Part shown: piece after piece, positions 8,411 through 17,576 of the stretch
How positions within the stretch are numbered: position 1 is the first letter of the stretch
Layout of the letters: each line of letters begins with the position of its first letter
Source: an uncultured cyanobacterium
Lineage (GTDB): Bacteria; Cyanobacteriota; Vampirovibrionia; Gastranaerophilales; Gastranaerophilaceae
Reading direction: 5' to 3'
NCBI GenBank assembly: GCA_902495705.1
Contig: CABUXT010000010.1
Coordinates: 1-61,602 of the forward strand
DNA length: 61,602 nt
Translations under genes and position numbers: made by a program
Notes under the pieces: generated by a model
Told to the model about the DNA's origin: nothing
The model's input: the letters and a program-made list of their open reading frames with translations, nothing else
Databases searched by the model: none

Positions 8411-8905
8411 ATGGCAAAATGCAAAAGTTTTTCACCAAGCGTAAATGAAAATTGCAAAATTTTGATACTAGGTTCTATGCCCGGGGTAAAATCACTGGAC
8501 GAGCAGCAGTATTATGCACATCCGCAAAACAGATTTTGGAAGTTGATGGGGATGTTTTGTGGTTGTGAAAATTTGCCTAAAATGGAATATCAGGACAAAT
8601 TGCAAACCTTGCTAGATAATGGTTTTGCTTTGTGGGATGTAATAAAATCCTGCAATCGAGATGGTAGTTTGGATTCAAATATTCAAAACGAAAAGCCAAA
8701 TGACATTCCAAAATTATTGAAAAAATATCCTAATATTAAAACGATATGCCTAAATGGGAACAAATCGTATTCTGAATTTAAAAAACATTTTTCACAATTG
8801 TTGACGGAATACAGATGTCTGAAACTCCCATCCACCAGTCCTGCTAATGCAAGATATAACCTTGAAACCTTGTATGATGAATGGCGAGGATTTATTGTTT
8901 TGTAA
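8411..8905 (+). CDS. DNA-deoxyinosine glycosylase (uracil-DNA glycosylase superfamily)
   Basis: A 164-aa single-domain protein of the UDG superfamily, closest in pattern to the hypoxanthine-DNA glycosylase group (family 6), which removes deaminated adenine from DNA. Diagnostic segments are ILILGSMPGVKSLDEQQYY (residues 17-35) with the family glycine/proline loop, HPQNRFWKLM (37-46), ALWDVIKSCNRDGSLDSNI around 74-92 with the catalytic-side Asn, and the C-terminal LPSTSPANA loop (residues 138-146). Length fits the family. AAGGA lies upstream of ATG. It is a single-gene unit divergent from the TPR operon. Confidence 0.85.
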   Translation: MAKCKSFSPSVNENCKILILGSMPGVKSLDEQQYYAHPQNRFWKLMGMFCGCENLPKMEYQDKLQTLLDNGFALWDVIKSCNRDGSLDSNIQNEKPNDIPKLLKKYPNIKTICLNGNKSYSEFKKHFSQLLTEYRCLKLPSTSPANARYNLETLYDEWRGFIVL

Positions 8906-8978
8906 AACATTTATGTCAATTAAATTTTTTGCAAAACGATGTCATACGAGAGGCTTTTTTTATTACTTATTTTTGTGG

Positions 8979-8998
8979 GTCGGCATTACTATGCCGAC
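8979..8998. repeat. GTCGGC/GCCGAC hairpin repeat
   Basis: A 20-bp palindrome (GTCGGCAT, ACTA-type loop, ATGCCGAC). Related copies lie at 33494-33513 and 43499-43518, with variant stems at 4249-4268, 28219-28237 and about 43685-43703. Confidence 0.75.
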
Positions 8999-9019
8999 AA
9001 CAAGTTACCAGTTTTCGGT

Positions 9020-9670
9020 TTAAATTAATAAAAATTCAATAAATAAATTAACTGACATTGATATTATTTCATTTTCTTTTTTATGTACTGGATTGGCTTC
9101 AAAATGATTTTGGATTTTACAAAATACTTCAAGCGAATAACTTAAATCTTTTAATGGGTTTTCTAAAGTATTATTATTAAAAATTCGATTTAAACCTTTC
9201 AATATTGTAATGTAGTTTTCACACTCTTCTGTTTCAACATCAAATAGAATATTTGCTATGTTTAATCCATACTCAATTGTATCTAAAAGTTTTGAAACAT
9301 CTAATGTATAACTATAGTTTTGATATATAACATCTGTTTTAGAATAGTAATTTTTTGAAAGTAATATATTAATTGCATTATATGATGGAAATTGCATATT
9401 TTGTTGTTCATTTTTAATCTTATTCCATAATGCTTCACAATAATATTGTAGATTCACTTTAAGCATATTGGTAGGTATTTGTTCTAATTGTAAATATATA
9501 TAATAACCATATTGAGACTTTATTTTCTTATCAGTCTCAAATTGTTCAATTTCATTACATTCTTTTTTGATTTCCTTCAGGATATTAACCAATTCCATTT
9601 GGTTATTACTATTTTGTAGAGCATTTAATCCACTATTTAACAATTCATAATAATTTTTGAATTTTATCAT
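9020..9670 (-). CDS. Hypothetical protein, AT-rich orphan
   Basis: A 216-aa protein that I do not recognise. It has no signal peptide or membrane segment; it reads as mostly helical and is very rich in Asn, Ile, Lys and Tyr. The DNA is clearly more AT-rich than the neighbours and uses many AAT/ATA/TTA codons. AAAGGA precedes the ATG, so it looks translated. It sits between a repeat-bearing gap and a transposase remnant, a setting consistent with recent acquisition. A role in defence or a mobile element is possible but nothing in the sequence shows it. Confidence 0.6.
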   Translation of the reverse strand: MIKFKNYYELLNSGLNALQNSNNQMELVNILKEIKKECNEIEQFETDKKIKSQYGYYIYLQLEQIPTNMLKVNLQYYCEALWNKIKNEQQNMQFPSYNAINILLSKNYYSKTDVIYQNYSYTLDVSKLLDTIEYGLNIANILFDVETEECENYITILKGLNRIFNNNTLENPLKDLSYSLEVFCKIQNHFEANPVHKKENEIISMSVNLFIEFLLI

Positions 9671-10209
9671 ATTTTCCTTTCTACAAGATTAAATTTACTA
9701 ATTTTTGTTTTTCAACTTGTATTTATTATTTATATAACCTGAAAAACTAGATAATTTAATTATCTAGATGGAGAATATATAATTTTTTATAATATAAGAA
9801 TTTCCCCCTCCATATATGTCTGCAACAGTAAAAGCACTCCACCCTCAGGCACCTCGCGCTTGAACTTCACATACGGTTTAACACTCCAAGCTCTTAAATT
9901 TGCTTAGATGACTATATTTCAAGACATGTTAAAATTACGCATTTTTCAAAATCTACGAACAAAAATTTGTTCAGGAAAAATTTGTATACACATGAATTAC
10001 TGGGGTTTATTGCTTATTACAATGGGCATAGACCACATTCTTCGCTTAACGTCTGTACGCCTTGTGAGTTTAACAAAAATGTAACTAATTGCTTAACATG
10101 TACAGTAATGACACGATTTTATAAAAATTTAACTGTCATTCTGCAGAGGGTGTAACAAATGACATCAAATCGCTTGTCCTCTTGCCATCCTGCCTTTTCG
10201 CCTGCTAAA
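9671..10209. other. Gene-free region with mobile-element debris
   Basis: About 540 bp without an intact gene. The left part (9671-9800) is very AT-rich. Around 9835-9895 lies a short, more GC-rich block (CACCTCGCGCTTGAACTTCA, then CATACGGTTTAAC) that looks foreign but that I cannot assign. The right part holds a transposase remnant. Confidence 0.55.
9940..10074 (+). pseudogene. IS481/IS3-type transposase remnant (C-terminal end)
   Basis: One frame reads FIAYYNGHRPHSSLNVCTPC followed by EF, which matches the conserved YN-x2-RPH-x2-L-x4-TP-x-EF end of DDE integrase-core transposases (IS481/IS3 group). Immediately upstream another frame reads VQEKFVY, which resembles the preceding (R)T-x-QEEFV segment, so the two are separated by a frameshift. 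No catalytic residues and no terminal inverted repeats remain. Confidence 0.6.
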
Positions 10210-12771
10210 TTAAAACTTCTTCAATTTTGCATAAGAGGCATCCATTGCCTTTTTGCCAAGTTTGCCGAAATCAATCGTATACATCACGCTGTCACCGATA
10301 TTCATAACATCTGTGATATGTCCGATTCCCATTTGTTCGTGGAAAACTCTTTGACCAACTTCATAAACATCGTCCGCAAACTTAGTTTGGCTCATTTCGC
10401 GCTCACGTCTTTCTTCAGCTTGCTTGCGTTCTGCCTCTTGACGTTGACGGCGCTCTTCTGCCATACGCTTAATCGCATTATCTTTGAAAAATGCTGCAAT
10501 CTTTTCTTCTTCGCGTTTTTTATTTACCGCAGATTTTACCAAAATCGTACGTTGTGGTGTCCTATTTGATTGCGGACGAGAGTAGCTGTTTTGCTTTGGT
10601 TGATAGGTTCTGTTGCCGTTGTTGCTTGAATAAGAGCTGTTTGAAGACGGTTTATTTGATGAGGCAAGTCCTCTTCTTTGCGGAGCAACAAAATTTGCAC
10701 CAAATCCTGTTGATGGTCTTACATAACCGTCAGAGTCTGATTTTGTATAAGACTCTTTTGCTCTTGATACGGCACTTCTAAATGTTGAAGAACTGCTCAA
10801 TCTGCCTTCTGATTCCATAGACTCAATCAAGTTGTGCGGAATTTCTTCAATGAATCTGGAAGGATTGTAGTATCTGTATTCCCCCCAAGTTTGGCGGCGT
10901 TTAGCAGATACAAGATACAATTTTTCTTCTGCACGAGTGATACCAACGTACATCAAACGGCGTTCTTCTTCCACTTCTGATGGAACTTGCAATGTTCTTT
11001 GGCTTGGGAAAATTCCTTCGTCCATGCCTGCAATAAATACCACAGGGAATTCCAAACCTTTTGCAGCGTGAAGTGTCATCATAGTGATGTTATTAGACTC
11101 ATCTTCCATAGAATCCAAGTCAGACACAAGTGCAACCTGTTGCAAAAATTCGCCCAAAAGATTGTCTTCTTCCTCCGGCACAAACTCTTCTGCTACGTTT
11201 ACAAGTTCTTGCAAGTTGTTGATATCATCCTGAAAATCAGGGTCAGTTGCGGCTTTTGATTGAAGTTCTGCCAAATATCCTGATTTTTCGATAACAAGAG
11301 TTACAAAATCTTTTAAGGTATATGAGCCTTGAGCTTGTTGGAATTTATAAATCAAATTTGCAAAATCTTTCAATTTTGCTTGAGTTTTTGCAGAAATTTC
11401 AGATTCTTCACAGATTTTGATTGCTTCAAACAAGCTGATATCTCTTTCATTTGCAAAATCAGTAAGATTTTTCATTGTTGTGTCACCGATTCCGCGTTTT
11501 GGAATATTGATTACACGGCGCAAACTTTGAGAATCATCTGTATTATTAATCAGTTTCAAATAACAAATAATTGTTTTAACTTCTGCACGGTCATAGAACT
11601 TTGTGCCGCCATAAATTCTATATGGCACACCTGTTGCCATACAAGCTTCTTCTAACGCACGGGATTGGTTGTTTGTTCTATATAGAATCGCAAACTGGTT
11701 AAAGTTGCCGTGAGCTGTGCGCTTGATATTGCTTACGATATAATTTGCCTCATCCGCCTCATCATCTGCTATATAATAGCTTAGCTTTTCACCTTCGCCT
11801 TTATTTGAGTATAAAACTTTGTCCACACGTTCATCATTGTTTTCAATAACCGCGTTTGCTGCATTAAGAATATGCGCAGTTGAACGGTAGTTTTGCTCAA
11901 GTTTAATAAGCTTAGTGTTCGGATAATCTTTTTGGAAATTCATAATGATAGTGAAATCCGCACCACGCCAAGAATAAATTGACTGGTCGACATCACCTAC
12001 AACGCACAATGAACGCTCAGGCGGGATGTCCTTTGAAAGATTTGTGTAAAGCATATTAACAAGATTGTATTGCGCAAGGTTTGTATCTTGGTACTCATCG
12101 ACCATAATGTGTTGGAATCGGTCGTAATACTGCTTTCTAACCTCTTCATTTTGTTCAAGTAATTTTACGGTCAACATCAACATATCATCAAAGTCGATTG
12201 CGTTGTTGTTGTTTAATGCTTTTTCATATTCTTCATAGATTGATGCAATTTTTTGTGATTTGAAATCTCTTGCGTAAGTCGCAAATGTTGTTGCATCCTG
12301 CATTTTGTTTTTCGCGTTAGAAATAACTGATTTTACAAGCTTTGTTTGATAAACTTTATCATCAAGGTTAAGTTTTTTAATTGCTCTTGTGATAATTTGA
12401 TTTGTATCAGAATCATCATAGATAGTGAAGTTTTTATCAAGATGTTTACCGGTTGAAGTGTTGTATTTGTCGATATTTTCTCTCAAAATTCTTCCGCAAA
12501 TTCCGTGGAATGTACCTACCCACATATATTTTACGGTATCTTCACCAATAATTTTGCCGATACGTTCTTTCATTTCTTTAGCGGCTTTGTTGGTAAATGT
12601 TACAGCCAAAATGTTGCGCGGACGTATTCCGTTTCTTATCATATATGCAATACGTGTTGTCAAAACTTTTGTTTTACCTGAACCTGCTCCGGCTAGTATT
12701 AGCAATGGTCCTTTTGTTGTTTGTACTGCTTCCTGTTGTTCCTTATTAAGATTTTCTAATAGATTTTCCAT
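10210..12771 (-). CDS. pcrA: ATP-dependent DNA helicase PcrA/UvrD
   Basis: An 853-aa superfamily 1A 3'-5' DNA helicase for repair and replication restart. Walker A is LAGAGSGKT near the N-terminus, the Walker B/motif II region is VDEYQDTN, then GDVDQSIYSWRGAD (motif III), NYRST (motif IV), MTLHAAKGLEFPVVF (motif V) and RRLMYVGITRAEEKLYL (motif VI). A low-complexity Ser/Asn/Arg-rich linker (about residues 660-760) leads to a C-terminal Tudor-like domain (VGQRVFHEQMGIGHITDV), which is characteristic of PcrA and contacts RNA polymerase. I use the ATG at 12771 because GAAGAGG lies just upstream; an in-frame start at 12813 lacks a ribosome site and falls in the palindromic promoter region. Confidence 0.93.
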   Translation of the reverse strand: MENLLENLNKEQQEAVQTTKGPLLILAGAGSGKTKVLTTRIAYMIRNGIRPRNILAVTFTNKAAKEMKERIGKIIGEDTVKYMWVGTFHGICGRILRENIDKYNTSTGKHLDKNFTIYDDSDTNQIITRAIKKLNLDDKVYQTKLVKSVISNAKNKMQDATTFATYARDFKSQKIASIYEEYEKALNNNNAIDFDDMLMLTVKLLEQNEEVRKQYYDRFQHIMVDEYQDTNLAQYNLVNMLYTNLSKDIPPERSLCVVGDVDQSIYSWRGADFTIIMNFQKDYPNTKLIKLEQNYRSTAHILNAANAVIENNDERVDKVLYSNKGEGEKLSYYIADDEADEANYIVSNIKRTAHGNFNQFAILYRTNNQSRALEEACMATGVPYRIYGGTKFYDRAEVKTIICYLKLINNTDDSQSLRRVINIPKRGIGDTTMKNLTDFANERDISLFEAIKICEESEISAKTQAKLKDFANLIYKFQQAQGSYTLKDFVTLVIEKSGYLAELQSKAATDPDFQDDINNLQELVNVAEEFVPEEEDNLLGEFLQQVALVSDLDSMEDESNNITMMTLHAAKGLEFPVVFIAGMDEGIFPSQRTLQVPSEVEEERRLMYVGITRAEEKLYLVSAKRRQTWGEYRYYNPSRFIEEIPHNLIESMESEGRLSSSSTFRSAVSRAKESYTKSDSDGYVRPSTGFGANFVAPQRRGLASSNKPSSNSSYSSNNGNRTYQPKQNSYSRPQSNRTPQRTILVKSAVNKKREEEKIAAFFKDNAIKRMAEERRQRQEAERKQAEERREREMSQTKFADDVYEVGQRVFHEQMGIGHITDVMNIGDSVMYTIDFGKLGKKAMDASYAKLKKF

Positions 12772-12786
12772 GACCTCTTCCCAAAT

Positions 12787-12818
12787 AAAAAAAACTATGC
12801 TATAATACAGCATAGTTT
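12787..12818. promoter_or_regulatory. Large palindrome in the divergent pcrA / DprA-like promoter region
   Basis: Two perfect 10-bp arms, AAACTATGCT (12792-12801) and AGCATAGTTT (12809-12818), flank a 7-bp spacer. The centre holds TATAAT on the plus strand, and on the minus strand the palindrome is followed by eight T residues (12794-12787). It could be an operator over divergent -10 boxes, or a terminator-like hairpin in the pcrA leader. Confidence 0.55.
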
Positions 12819-12856
12819 AAAAATGTAATTAATGCAATCAAGAAGGTAAACAAGAA

Positions 12857-13456
12857 ATGACAGAAAGTGATATGGAAATTTTATTAAGCGCAGACGACAA
12901 TAAAGAAGATTCTCAGAAATCAATAGTTGTACCTATTGATGATGATATGGACACTGTAAAATCAGATGCACCTAATACGGTTGATGAACTTGCAATGGAG
13001 CTTGCTACAATCAAACAATCAGCTAAAAAAATTGCAATCATCGGAAGTAGAAATTTACCAATCACTCACCAACAAATGATTGAAACTCTTGCAACAGCTT
13101 TAGTTATGCAAGGTAACACAATCATTACTTCAGGCGGTTCTTCAGGTACAAACGCTGCAGCTATTCGCGGAGCAATGAAAGCTAATCCTGAAAAATTGTG
13201 TGTAATCTTACCTCAAACTATCGGTCAACAACCATCTGACGTTCAAGACCAACTTATCGGTGTTCCAAATATTATTGAACACGCAGACAGAGCTATGATG
13301 ACATTGGCAGATGCATCAAGAGTTTGTAACAGAGAAATCATTGATGAATGTAATCAACTTATCTGTTTCCTTTCTCACACAAGTAAAACTCTTCACAATG
13401 CGGTTCAGTATGCTGAAGAAGGTCACAAAGTTATTACTGTATTCTATTTAGATTAA
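12857..13456 (+). CDS. DprA/SMF-like Rossmann-fold protein
   Basis: A 199-aa protein. Residues 1-50 are acidic and probably disordered; residues 56-197 form a Rossmann-like nucleotide-binding domain of the DprA/Smf type. Visible motifs are AIIGSRNLPIT (60-70), IITSGGSSGTNAAAIRGAMK (89-108) with the glycine-rich loop, and a late NQLICFLSHTSKT strand. DprA loads RecA on incoming single-stranded DNA during transformation, but this version is shorter than DprA and lacks its C-terminal helix domain, so it may instead be a nucleotide-binding relative. It starts a plus-strand group with a HEAT-like protein 18 bp downstream. Confidence 0.7.
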   Translation: MTESDMEILLSADDNKEDSQKSIVVPIDDDMDTVKSDAPNTVDELAMELATIKQSAKKIAIIGSRNLPITHQQMIETLATALVMQGNTIITSGGSSGTNAAAIRGAMKANPEKLCVILPQTIGQQPSDVQDQLIGVPNIIEHADRAMMTLADASRVCNREIIDECNQLICFLSHTSKTLHNAVQYAEEGHKVITVFYLD

Positions 13457-13474
13457 TTTAAGGTTTTCTTTGCT

Positions 13475-14644
13475 ATGAGTGAAAATCTTAAAAAACTTAC
13501 CGGTAAAAATCCGAAAGATTTTGAACCGATAGCTTATGCTCTAATTAACACTCCTGATGTGGAGTTGTTCTCAGAGCTTGTTGGTTCGGATGATTTTTTG
13601 TTTGATTTTGTAAAACAAAATGTCGCAAACAGACTCAACAAAGTTTGCAATGAGTCAAATTATATGAATTTGCTTGCTTTGCTAAAGTATTACTCGCCGT
13701 TTTACGAAGATTTTATCGTCTCAAATTTGGTAAAATTTGCGGACGAAGATTTGACCGACAAATTGTTAGAACTTTTTGAAAACGGAACGGATGAAGAAAA
13801 AACATACTGTGCAAAATTTTTCGCATTTATTCAAGACCCTTTAGCGCTTGAATTTTTGCAAAAAAATGCCTACAGCGAAAATTCTGCATTGAGTTCAAAT
13901 TGTGCATCGACATTGGCTTTACTTGGTGATAAAACATCATACAATCAAGCTATAGAAAAACTCAATTCAGATGATGAGTTTACTAAACTTGATGGGGTTA
14001 AATTCCTTGTGTCTTATGGAGATAAGGCAGTTGTCCCTGAAATAATTAAGGCGATGAAAAAATCTTCTATGGCTGAAAATATCGCAGGGGAATTGCTTTA
14101 TTTGACAGATTTGTTTGAATTATATAAACAAAATAAGGAAGATGGGCTGTTTGTCTTAAATTCTATTATCAATGGACTTGGTGAAATTTTAGGCTTGGCT
14201 CAAATTTTTGATTTTAGATTATATGAGTTTTTAGAAATGCTGATTAATGGGCAAAAGGACTCAAAAGTTGCCGTTGTGCTGATAAACGCGTCAGACAAAT
14301 TCGATACTCTGACTGAAAATGATGAATATCTTTTTGATGAAACGAAAGACACCAAACAGGAAGTTAATGATATCAAAAAGCTTTTATCAACAATGAATAT
14401 TGGTGAATTGTACGCACTTGTGGATAAAGAGTTAAAAGATGATAGCTTGTTTGTCTTTTCTGCGCTTGAATTTACGGAAGATGAAAACAAGGTCAGAAGT
14501 TTGCTAAATTCTTCAAATCCGACTGTAGTTTTAAAGGCGCTGGAAGTTTTGAAAATTTTAGGTGCGCTGACAAATGACGATAAACAGAAGGCTTTATCTT
14601 CTGTTACGGATGAAAATTTGAGAAGTGTAATTTACGCGATATAG
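13475..14644 (+). CDS. HEAT-repeat-like helical protein
   Basis: A 389-aa soluble protein made almost entirely of amphipathic helices. Recurring helix pairs such as NCASTLALLGDKTSYNQAIE and DGVKFLVSYGDKAVVPEIIK have the spacing of HEAT/PBS-lyase-type repeats, especially at about residues 125-200 and again at the C-terminus (NPTVVLKALEVLKILGAL). No signal peptide, membrane helix or catalytic motif is seen. Such proteins usually serve as interaction scaffolds. It lies between the DprA-like gene and the EF-hand gene and probably shares a transcript with both. Confidence 0.6.
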   Translation: MSENLKKLTGKNPKDFEPIAYALINTPDVELFSELVGSDDFLFDFVKQNVANRLNKVCNESNYMNLLALLKYYSPFYEDFIVSNLVKFADEDLTDKLLELFENGTDEEKTYCAKFFAFIQDPLALEFLQKNAYSENSALSSNCASTLALLGDKTSYNQAIEKLNSDDEFTKLDGVKFLVSYGDKAVVPEIIKAMKKSSMAENIAGELLYLTDLFELYKQNKEDGLFVLNSIINGLGEILGLAQIFDFRLYEFLEMLINGQKDSKVAVVLINASDKFDTLTENDEYLFDETKDTKQEVNDIKKLLSTMNIGELYALVDKELKDDSLFVFSALEFTEDENKVRSLLNSSNPTVVLKALEVLKILGALTNDDKQKALSSVTDENLRSVIYAI

Positions 14645-14655
14645 GAGATTATAAA

Positions 14656-14976
14656 ATGAGTTATTTAATTTCGACTAATGGTAACAATATTCCTGCAGGA
14701 TTCAGGAATTTGACAGATGAAGAAGTTGCAAAAGATTTTTTAAAATTGGATAGCGATAAGAATTACTTCATTTCAAAAAACGAATGGATGCTTAATTTTA
14801 TCAAACTATGGGGTGAAAATTTGGCAGATTTGGAAAAAGAAGGGCCTGACGCGATTATGGGCAAAATTCAAGAGTTGTCAGATGAGTTTGATAAATATGA
14901 CTTGGATAAAAATAAAGTTATCGACTTTACAGAATATAAGAACTTCTTGATGGATAATATTTATATTTCGGAATAA
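14656..14976 (+). CDS. Two-EF-hand calcium-binding-type protein
   Basis: A 106-aa protein with two canonical 12-residue EF-hand loops: D32-x-D34-x-N36...E43 (DSDKNYFISKNE) and D82-x-D84-x-N86...E93 (DLDKNKVIDFTE). Both have Asp at positions 1 and 3, Asn at 5, a hydrophobic residue at 8 and Glu at 12, so Ca2+ binding is likely. No signal peptide, so a cytoplasmic location is implied. AGGAGA precedes the ATG and the gene starts 11 bp after the HEAT-like gene. Role unknown; a Ca2+-responsive partner for the upstream scaffold is one possibility. Confidence 0.85.
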   Translation: MSYLISTNGNNIPAGFRNLTDEEVAKDFLKLDSDKNYFISKNEWMLNFIKLWGENLADLEKEGPDAIMGKIQELSDEFDKYDLDKNKVIDFTEYKNFLMDNIYISE

Positions 14977-15125
14977 GATGATTGTCTGTTGTCATTCCGA
15001 ACGGTATTGTCACCATGAACTGCAGCAACAGAGCACGAAACGAAGAAGAGTCACGTTTAATGCGACTGTGTAGATTCAGGGGCTATTCATTTGATTACTT
15101 TTTGACAGAAATAATTACGCAAAAT

Positions 15126-15156
15126 AAAAGACCTCGAAATTTTCGAGGTCTTTTTT
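15126..15156. terminator. Bidirectional rho-independent terminator
   Basis: AAAAGACCTCGAAA (15126-15139) pairs with TTTCGAGGTCTTTT (15141-15154) and is followed by more T residues; the A-run makes it work on both strands. It separates the plus-strand EF-hand gene from minus-strand secF. Confidence 0.9.
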
Positions 15157-15175
15157 ATTATAACTTTTGAACAAA

Positions 15176-16147
15176 TTAAGCAGCTGTTGCCACTTTTTTG
15201 TTCTTTCTTTCTTCCCAGAAATCAACAAGCATACTGCAGAAGAATACACTTGAATATACACCGACAACAACACCAAGCATCATTGCCAAAACGAAATCTT
15301 TTGTTGTTACGCCACCGAAGAAATACAAAGCAGCCAATGTAATAAATACAGTCAATGCTGTGTTGATACTTCTTGCTAATGTTTGGTTTACAGATGCGTC
15401 TACGATTTCGCCAAATGACATTTTCTTACCGTAGTATCTCAAGTTTTCTCTGATTCTATCGAATGTTACAACCGTATCGTTAATAGAATAACCGATGATT
15501 GTTAATATCGCAGTCAAGAACAAACCATCAATTTGGACATCACAGAAGATTCCAAGTAGTGAAAATACACCGACTACAAAGATTACGTCGTGCACCAAAC
15601 CCAAGATTGCTGCCAGTGCATAATCAAACTTAAATCTCAATGAAATATATATTGTCATACCCAAAATTGCTAATGCCAAAGCTAGCAATGACATCTTGAA
15701 CAATTCTTTACCAAGAGTTGCACCAACTGAACTTACTTGAATCAATTCAGCATTTTTATATTCGCTTTGTACAACGTTTGTAATTTGGTCTGCAGTATCA
15801 GAACCTTCATCAATGAATTTTGTTCTGATTGAAATAATTGACTTAATATTTTTGTTTTCTGCTGTTGGGTTTACGTTCAAAATTTGGATGTATGGGTTTT
15901 GAACACCGATTTTGTCCAAATCTTCTCTTGTTTTAGCAACAGCCTCGTTATTAACAGTATCCGCAACACCGTATTGTAGGATTGTTCCGCCTGTGTAGTC
16001 GATACCAACTTTCACAGGAGAGTGAGTCGGATATGTAATCATTGAATATACCATTGCGCAAATCCCCGGCAATAGCAAGCATGCTGACAAAATCATCCAA
16101 AGGATTCTGTATTTTACGACATGCACTGTTTTATTGAAATGAAACAT
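15176..16147 (-). CDS. secF: Protein translocase subunit SecF
   Basis: SecF pairs with SecD in the inner membrane and uses the proton gradient to assist Sec-dependent export. The 323-aa product has an N-terminal helix, a periplasmic domain beginning VKVGIDYTGGTILQYGV (the SecF-type DxTGG motif), and five further membrane helices at about residues 150-310 with the conserved ILTIIGYSINDTVVTFDRIR segment (residues 214-233). Length matches stand-alone SecF proteins. GAGG precedes the ATG. It lies 20 bp downstream of secD in the same operon. Confidence 0.95.
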   Translation of the reverse strand: MFHFNKTVHVVKYRILWMILSACLLLPGICAMVYSMITYPTHSPVKVGIDYTGGTILQYGVADTVNNEAVAKTREDLDKIGVQNPYIQILNVNPTAENKNIKSIISIRTKFIDEGSDTADQITNVVQSEYKNAELIQVSSVGATLGKELFKMSLLALALAILGMTIYISLRFKFDYALAAILGLVHDVIFVVGVFSLLGIFCDVQIDGLFLTAILTIIGYSINDTVVTFDRIRENLRYYGKKMSFGEIVDASVNQTLARSINTALTVFITLAALYFFGGVTTKDFVLAMMLGVVVGVYSSVFFCSMLVDFWEERKNKKVATAA

Positions 16148-16167
16148 TTTATTTTACCTCAACTTTC

Positions 16168-17499
16168 CTAGTCTAAAATACCAAAACGAGCTTTTTCACG
16201 TTTAGTTTCTTTTACTTCATAACCTTGTCCGATTTCATCTTTAGACAAGCCGAACAATGCAGGATATTTCAATTCTCCTGTTCCGAAGATTAAGTGCATG
16301 AAGTTTTTAGTAACTGTAATCGCTGTAAACATTGAAACAATTACACCTAATGCCAATGTCAAAGCGAAACCTTTAACAACACTTGTACCTAAGAAATACA
16401 AAATTACACAAGCCAAAACTGTTGTCATATTTGAATCGAAGATACTTGTGAATGCTCTGTCAAAACCTGAATTGATTGCTGTGAACAAGTTTCTGCCTGC
16501 TTTCAATTCTTCTTTTGTTCTTTCAAAAATCAAGATGTTAGCATCAACCGCCATACCTACAGATAGGATGAAACCTGCAATACCAGCAAGAGTCAATGTT
16601 ACAGGAATAATCTTGAACAATGCAAATAAGATTAATGCATAAATTACCAACGCAACGTCAGCAATAACCCCAGGTAATCTGTAGTATAGAACCATGAATA
16701 TCATAACAAGACCGATACCCAAGATACCTGCAAATTTTGATTTTTCGATACTGTCAGCACCCAAAGTAGGACCAACTGTATTTTCTTGAATAATATCTGA
16801 TGGAACAGGCAATGCACCGGCGTTCAACAAATTAACCATTCTTTCTGCTTCTTCATATTTGAATCCGCTTGAACCGCCTGAAATTTCAGCTCTACCGCCA
16901 AAGATTGCCTCTCTGATTACCGGAGCGGAAATTTCTTCTCCATCAAAGAAGATTGCCATTTGTTGACCTACAAGTTTTTGAGTCAATTCAGCAAACTTTG
17001 TAGCACCTTTGCCGTTAAATTCCAATGATACAGTCCATTGACCTGTTTGGTCTGAACCGATTGATGCAGATTTCAAATCTTCACCTGACAAACCTGTTGA
17101 CTCCCACAAGTATTGACCTTGCGCATCTCTTTTTGGTTGTTTATTTGCATCAAACACAGGTTGTTTAAATTCCAATTGAGCAGTTTTTCCTAAGAAAGCC
17201 TCTGCCTCTTTCAAATCTGTGATTTGAGGAATTTCAACCAACAATCTTTTGTCGCCGATTTGAGCAACACTTGTTTCAGATACCCCAAGTTTGTTTACAC
17301 GGCTTTCGATTGCATATTGCAAACGGCTCATAACTTCCGGAGTAATCTTTGAGACTGAGTCTGTAGTTTTTGCCTCAAGCATAATTCTTGAACCACCTAC
17401 AAGGTCAAGTCCCAGTTTGGTAGGTTTTTTGTAAATTGTAACAATGCTGGCAATGATTATTGCTACAATCACCCAAAACATAATAATTTTGTTTTTCAA
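16168..17499 (-). CDS. secD: Protein translocase subunit SecD
   Basis: SecD is the larger partner of SecF in the export motor. The 443-aa product has an N-terminal helix, then GLDLVGGSRIMLEA (the SecD D-x2-GG motif, about residues 32-45), a periplasmic P1 domain, and six C-terminal helices with AGFILSVGMAVDANILIFER (residues 309-328), the transmembrane signature with the conserved Asp. The start appears to be TTG at 17499, 8 nt after GAGGG; the nearest in-frame ATG is too far from that site. It is the first gene of secD-secF. Confidence 0.95.
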   Translation of the reverse strand: MKNKIIMFWVIVAIIIASIVTIYKKPTKLGLDLVGGSRIMLEAKTTDSVSKITPEVMSRLQYAIESRVNKLGVSETSVAQIGDKRLLVEIPQITDLKEAEAFLGKTAQLEFKQPVFDANKQPKRDAQGQYLWESTGLSGEDLKSASIGSDQTGQWTVSLEFNGKGATKFAELTQKLVGQQMAIFFDGEEISAPVIREAIFGGRAEISGGSSGFKYEEAERMVNLLNAGALPVPSDIIQENTVGPTLGADSIEKSKFAGILGIGLVMIFMVLYYRLPGVIADVALVIYALILFALFKIIPVTLTLAGIAGFILSVGMAVDANILIFERTKEELKAGRNLFTAINSGFDRAFTSIFDSNMTTVLACVILYFLGTSVVKGFALTLALGVIVSMFTAITVTKNFMHLIFGTGELKYPALFGLSKDEIGQGYEVKETKREKARFGILD

Positions 17500-17576
17500 T
17501 TTTTTACCCTCATTATATACTGTGACTATTAATAATATCTTTCAATTTATAATACTTTAAATTATGCAAAAAAGAA

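Noticed and set aside
9835..9895. Group II intron 3' end
   Set aside because: AACTTCACATACGGTTT recalls a domain V flank, but the paired arm and the rest of the domain are absent.
14982..15170. Open frame of 62 aa after the EF-hand gene
   Set aside because: Starts in a repeat fragment (GTCATTCCGAACGG) and ends inside the terminator.
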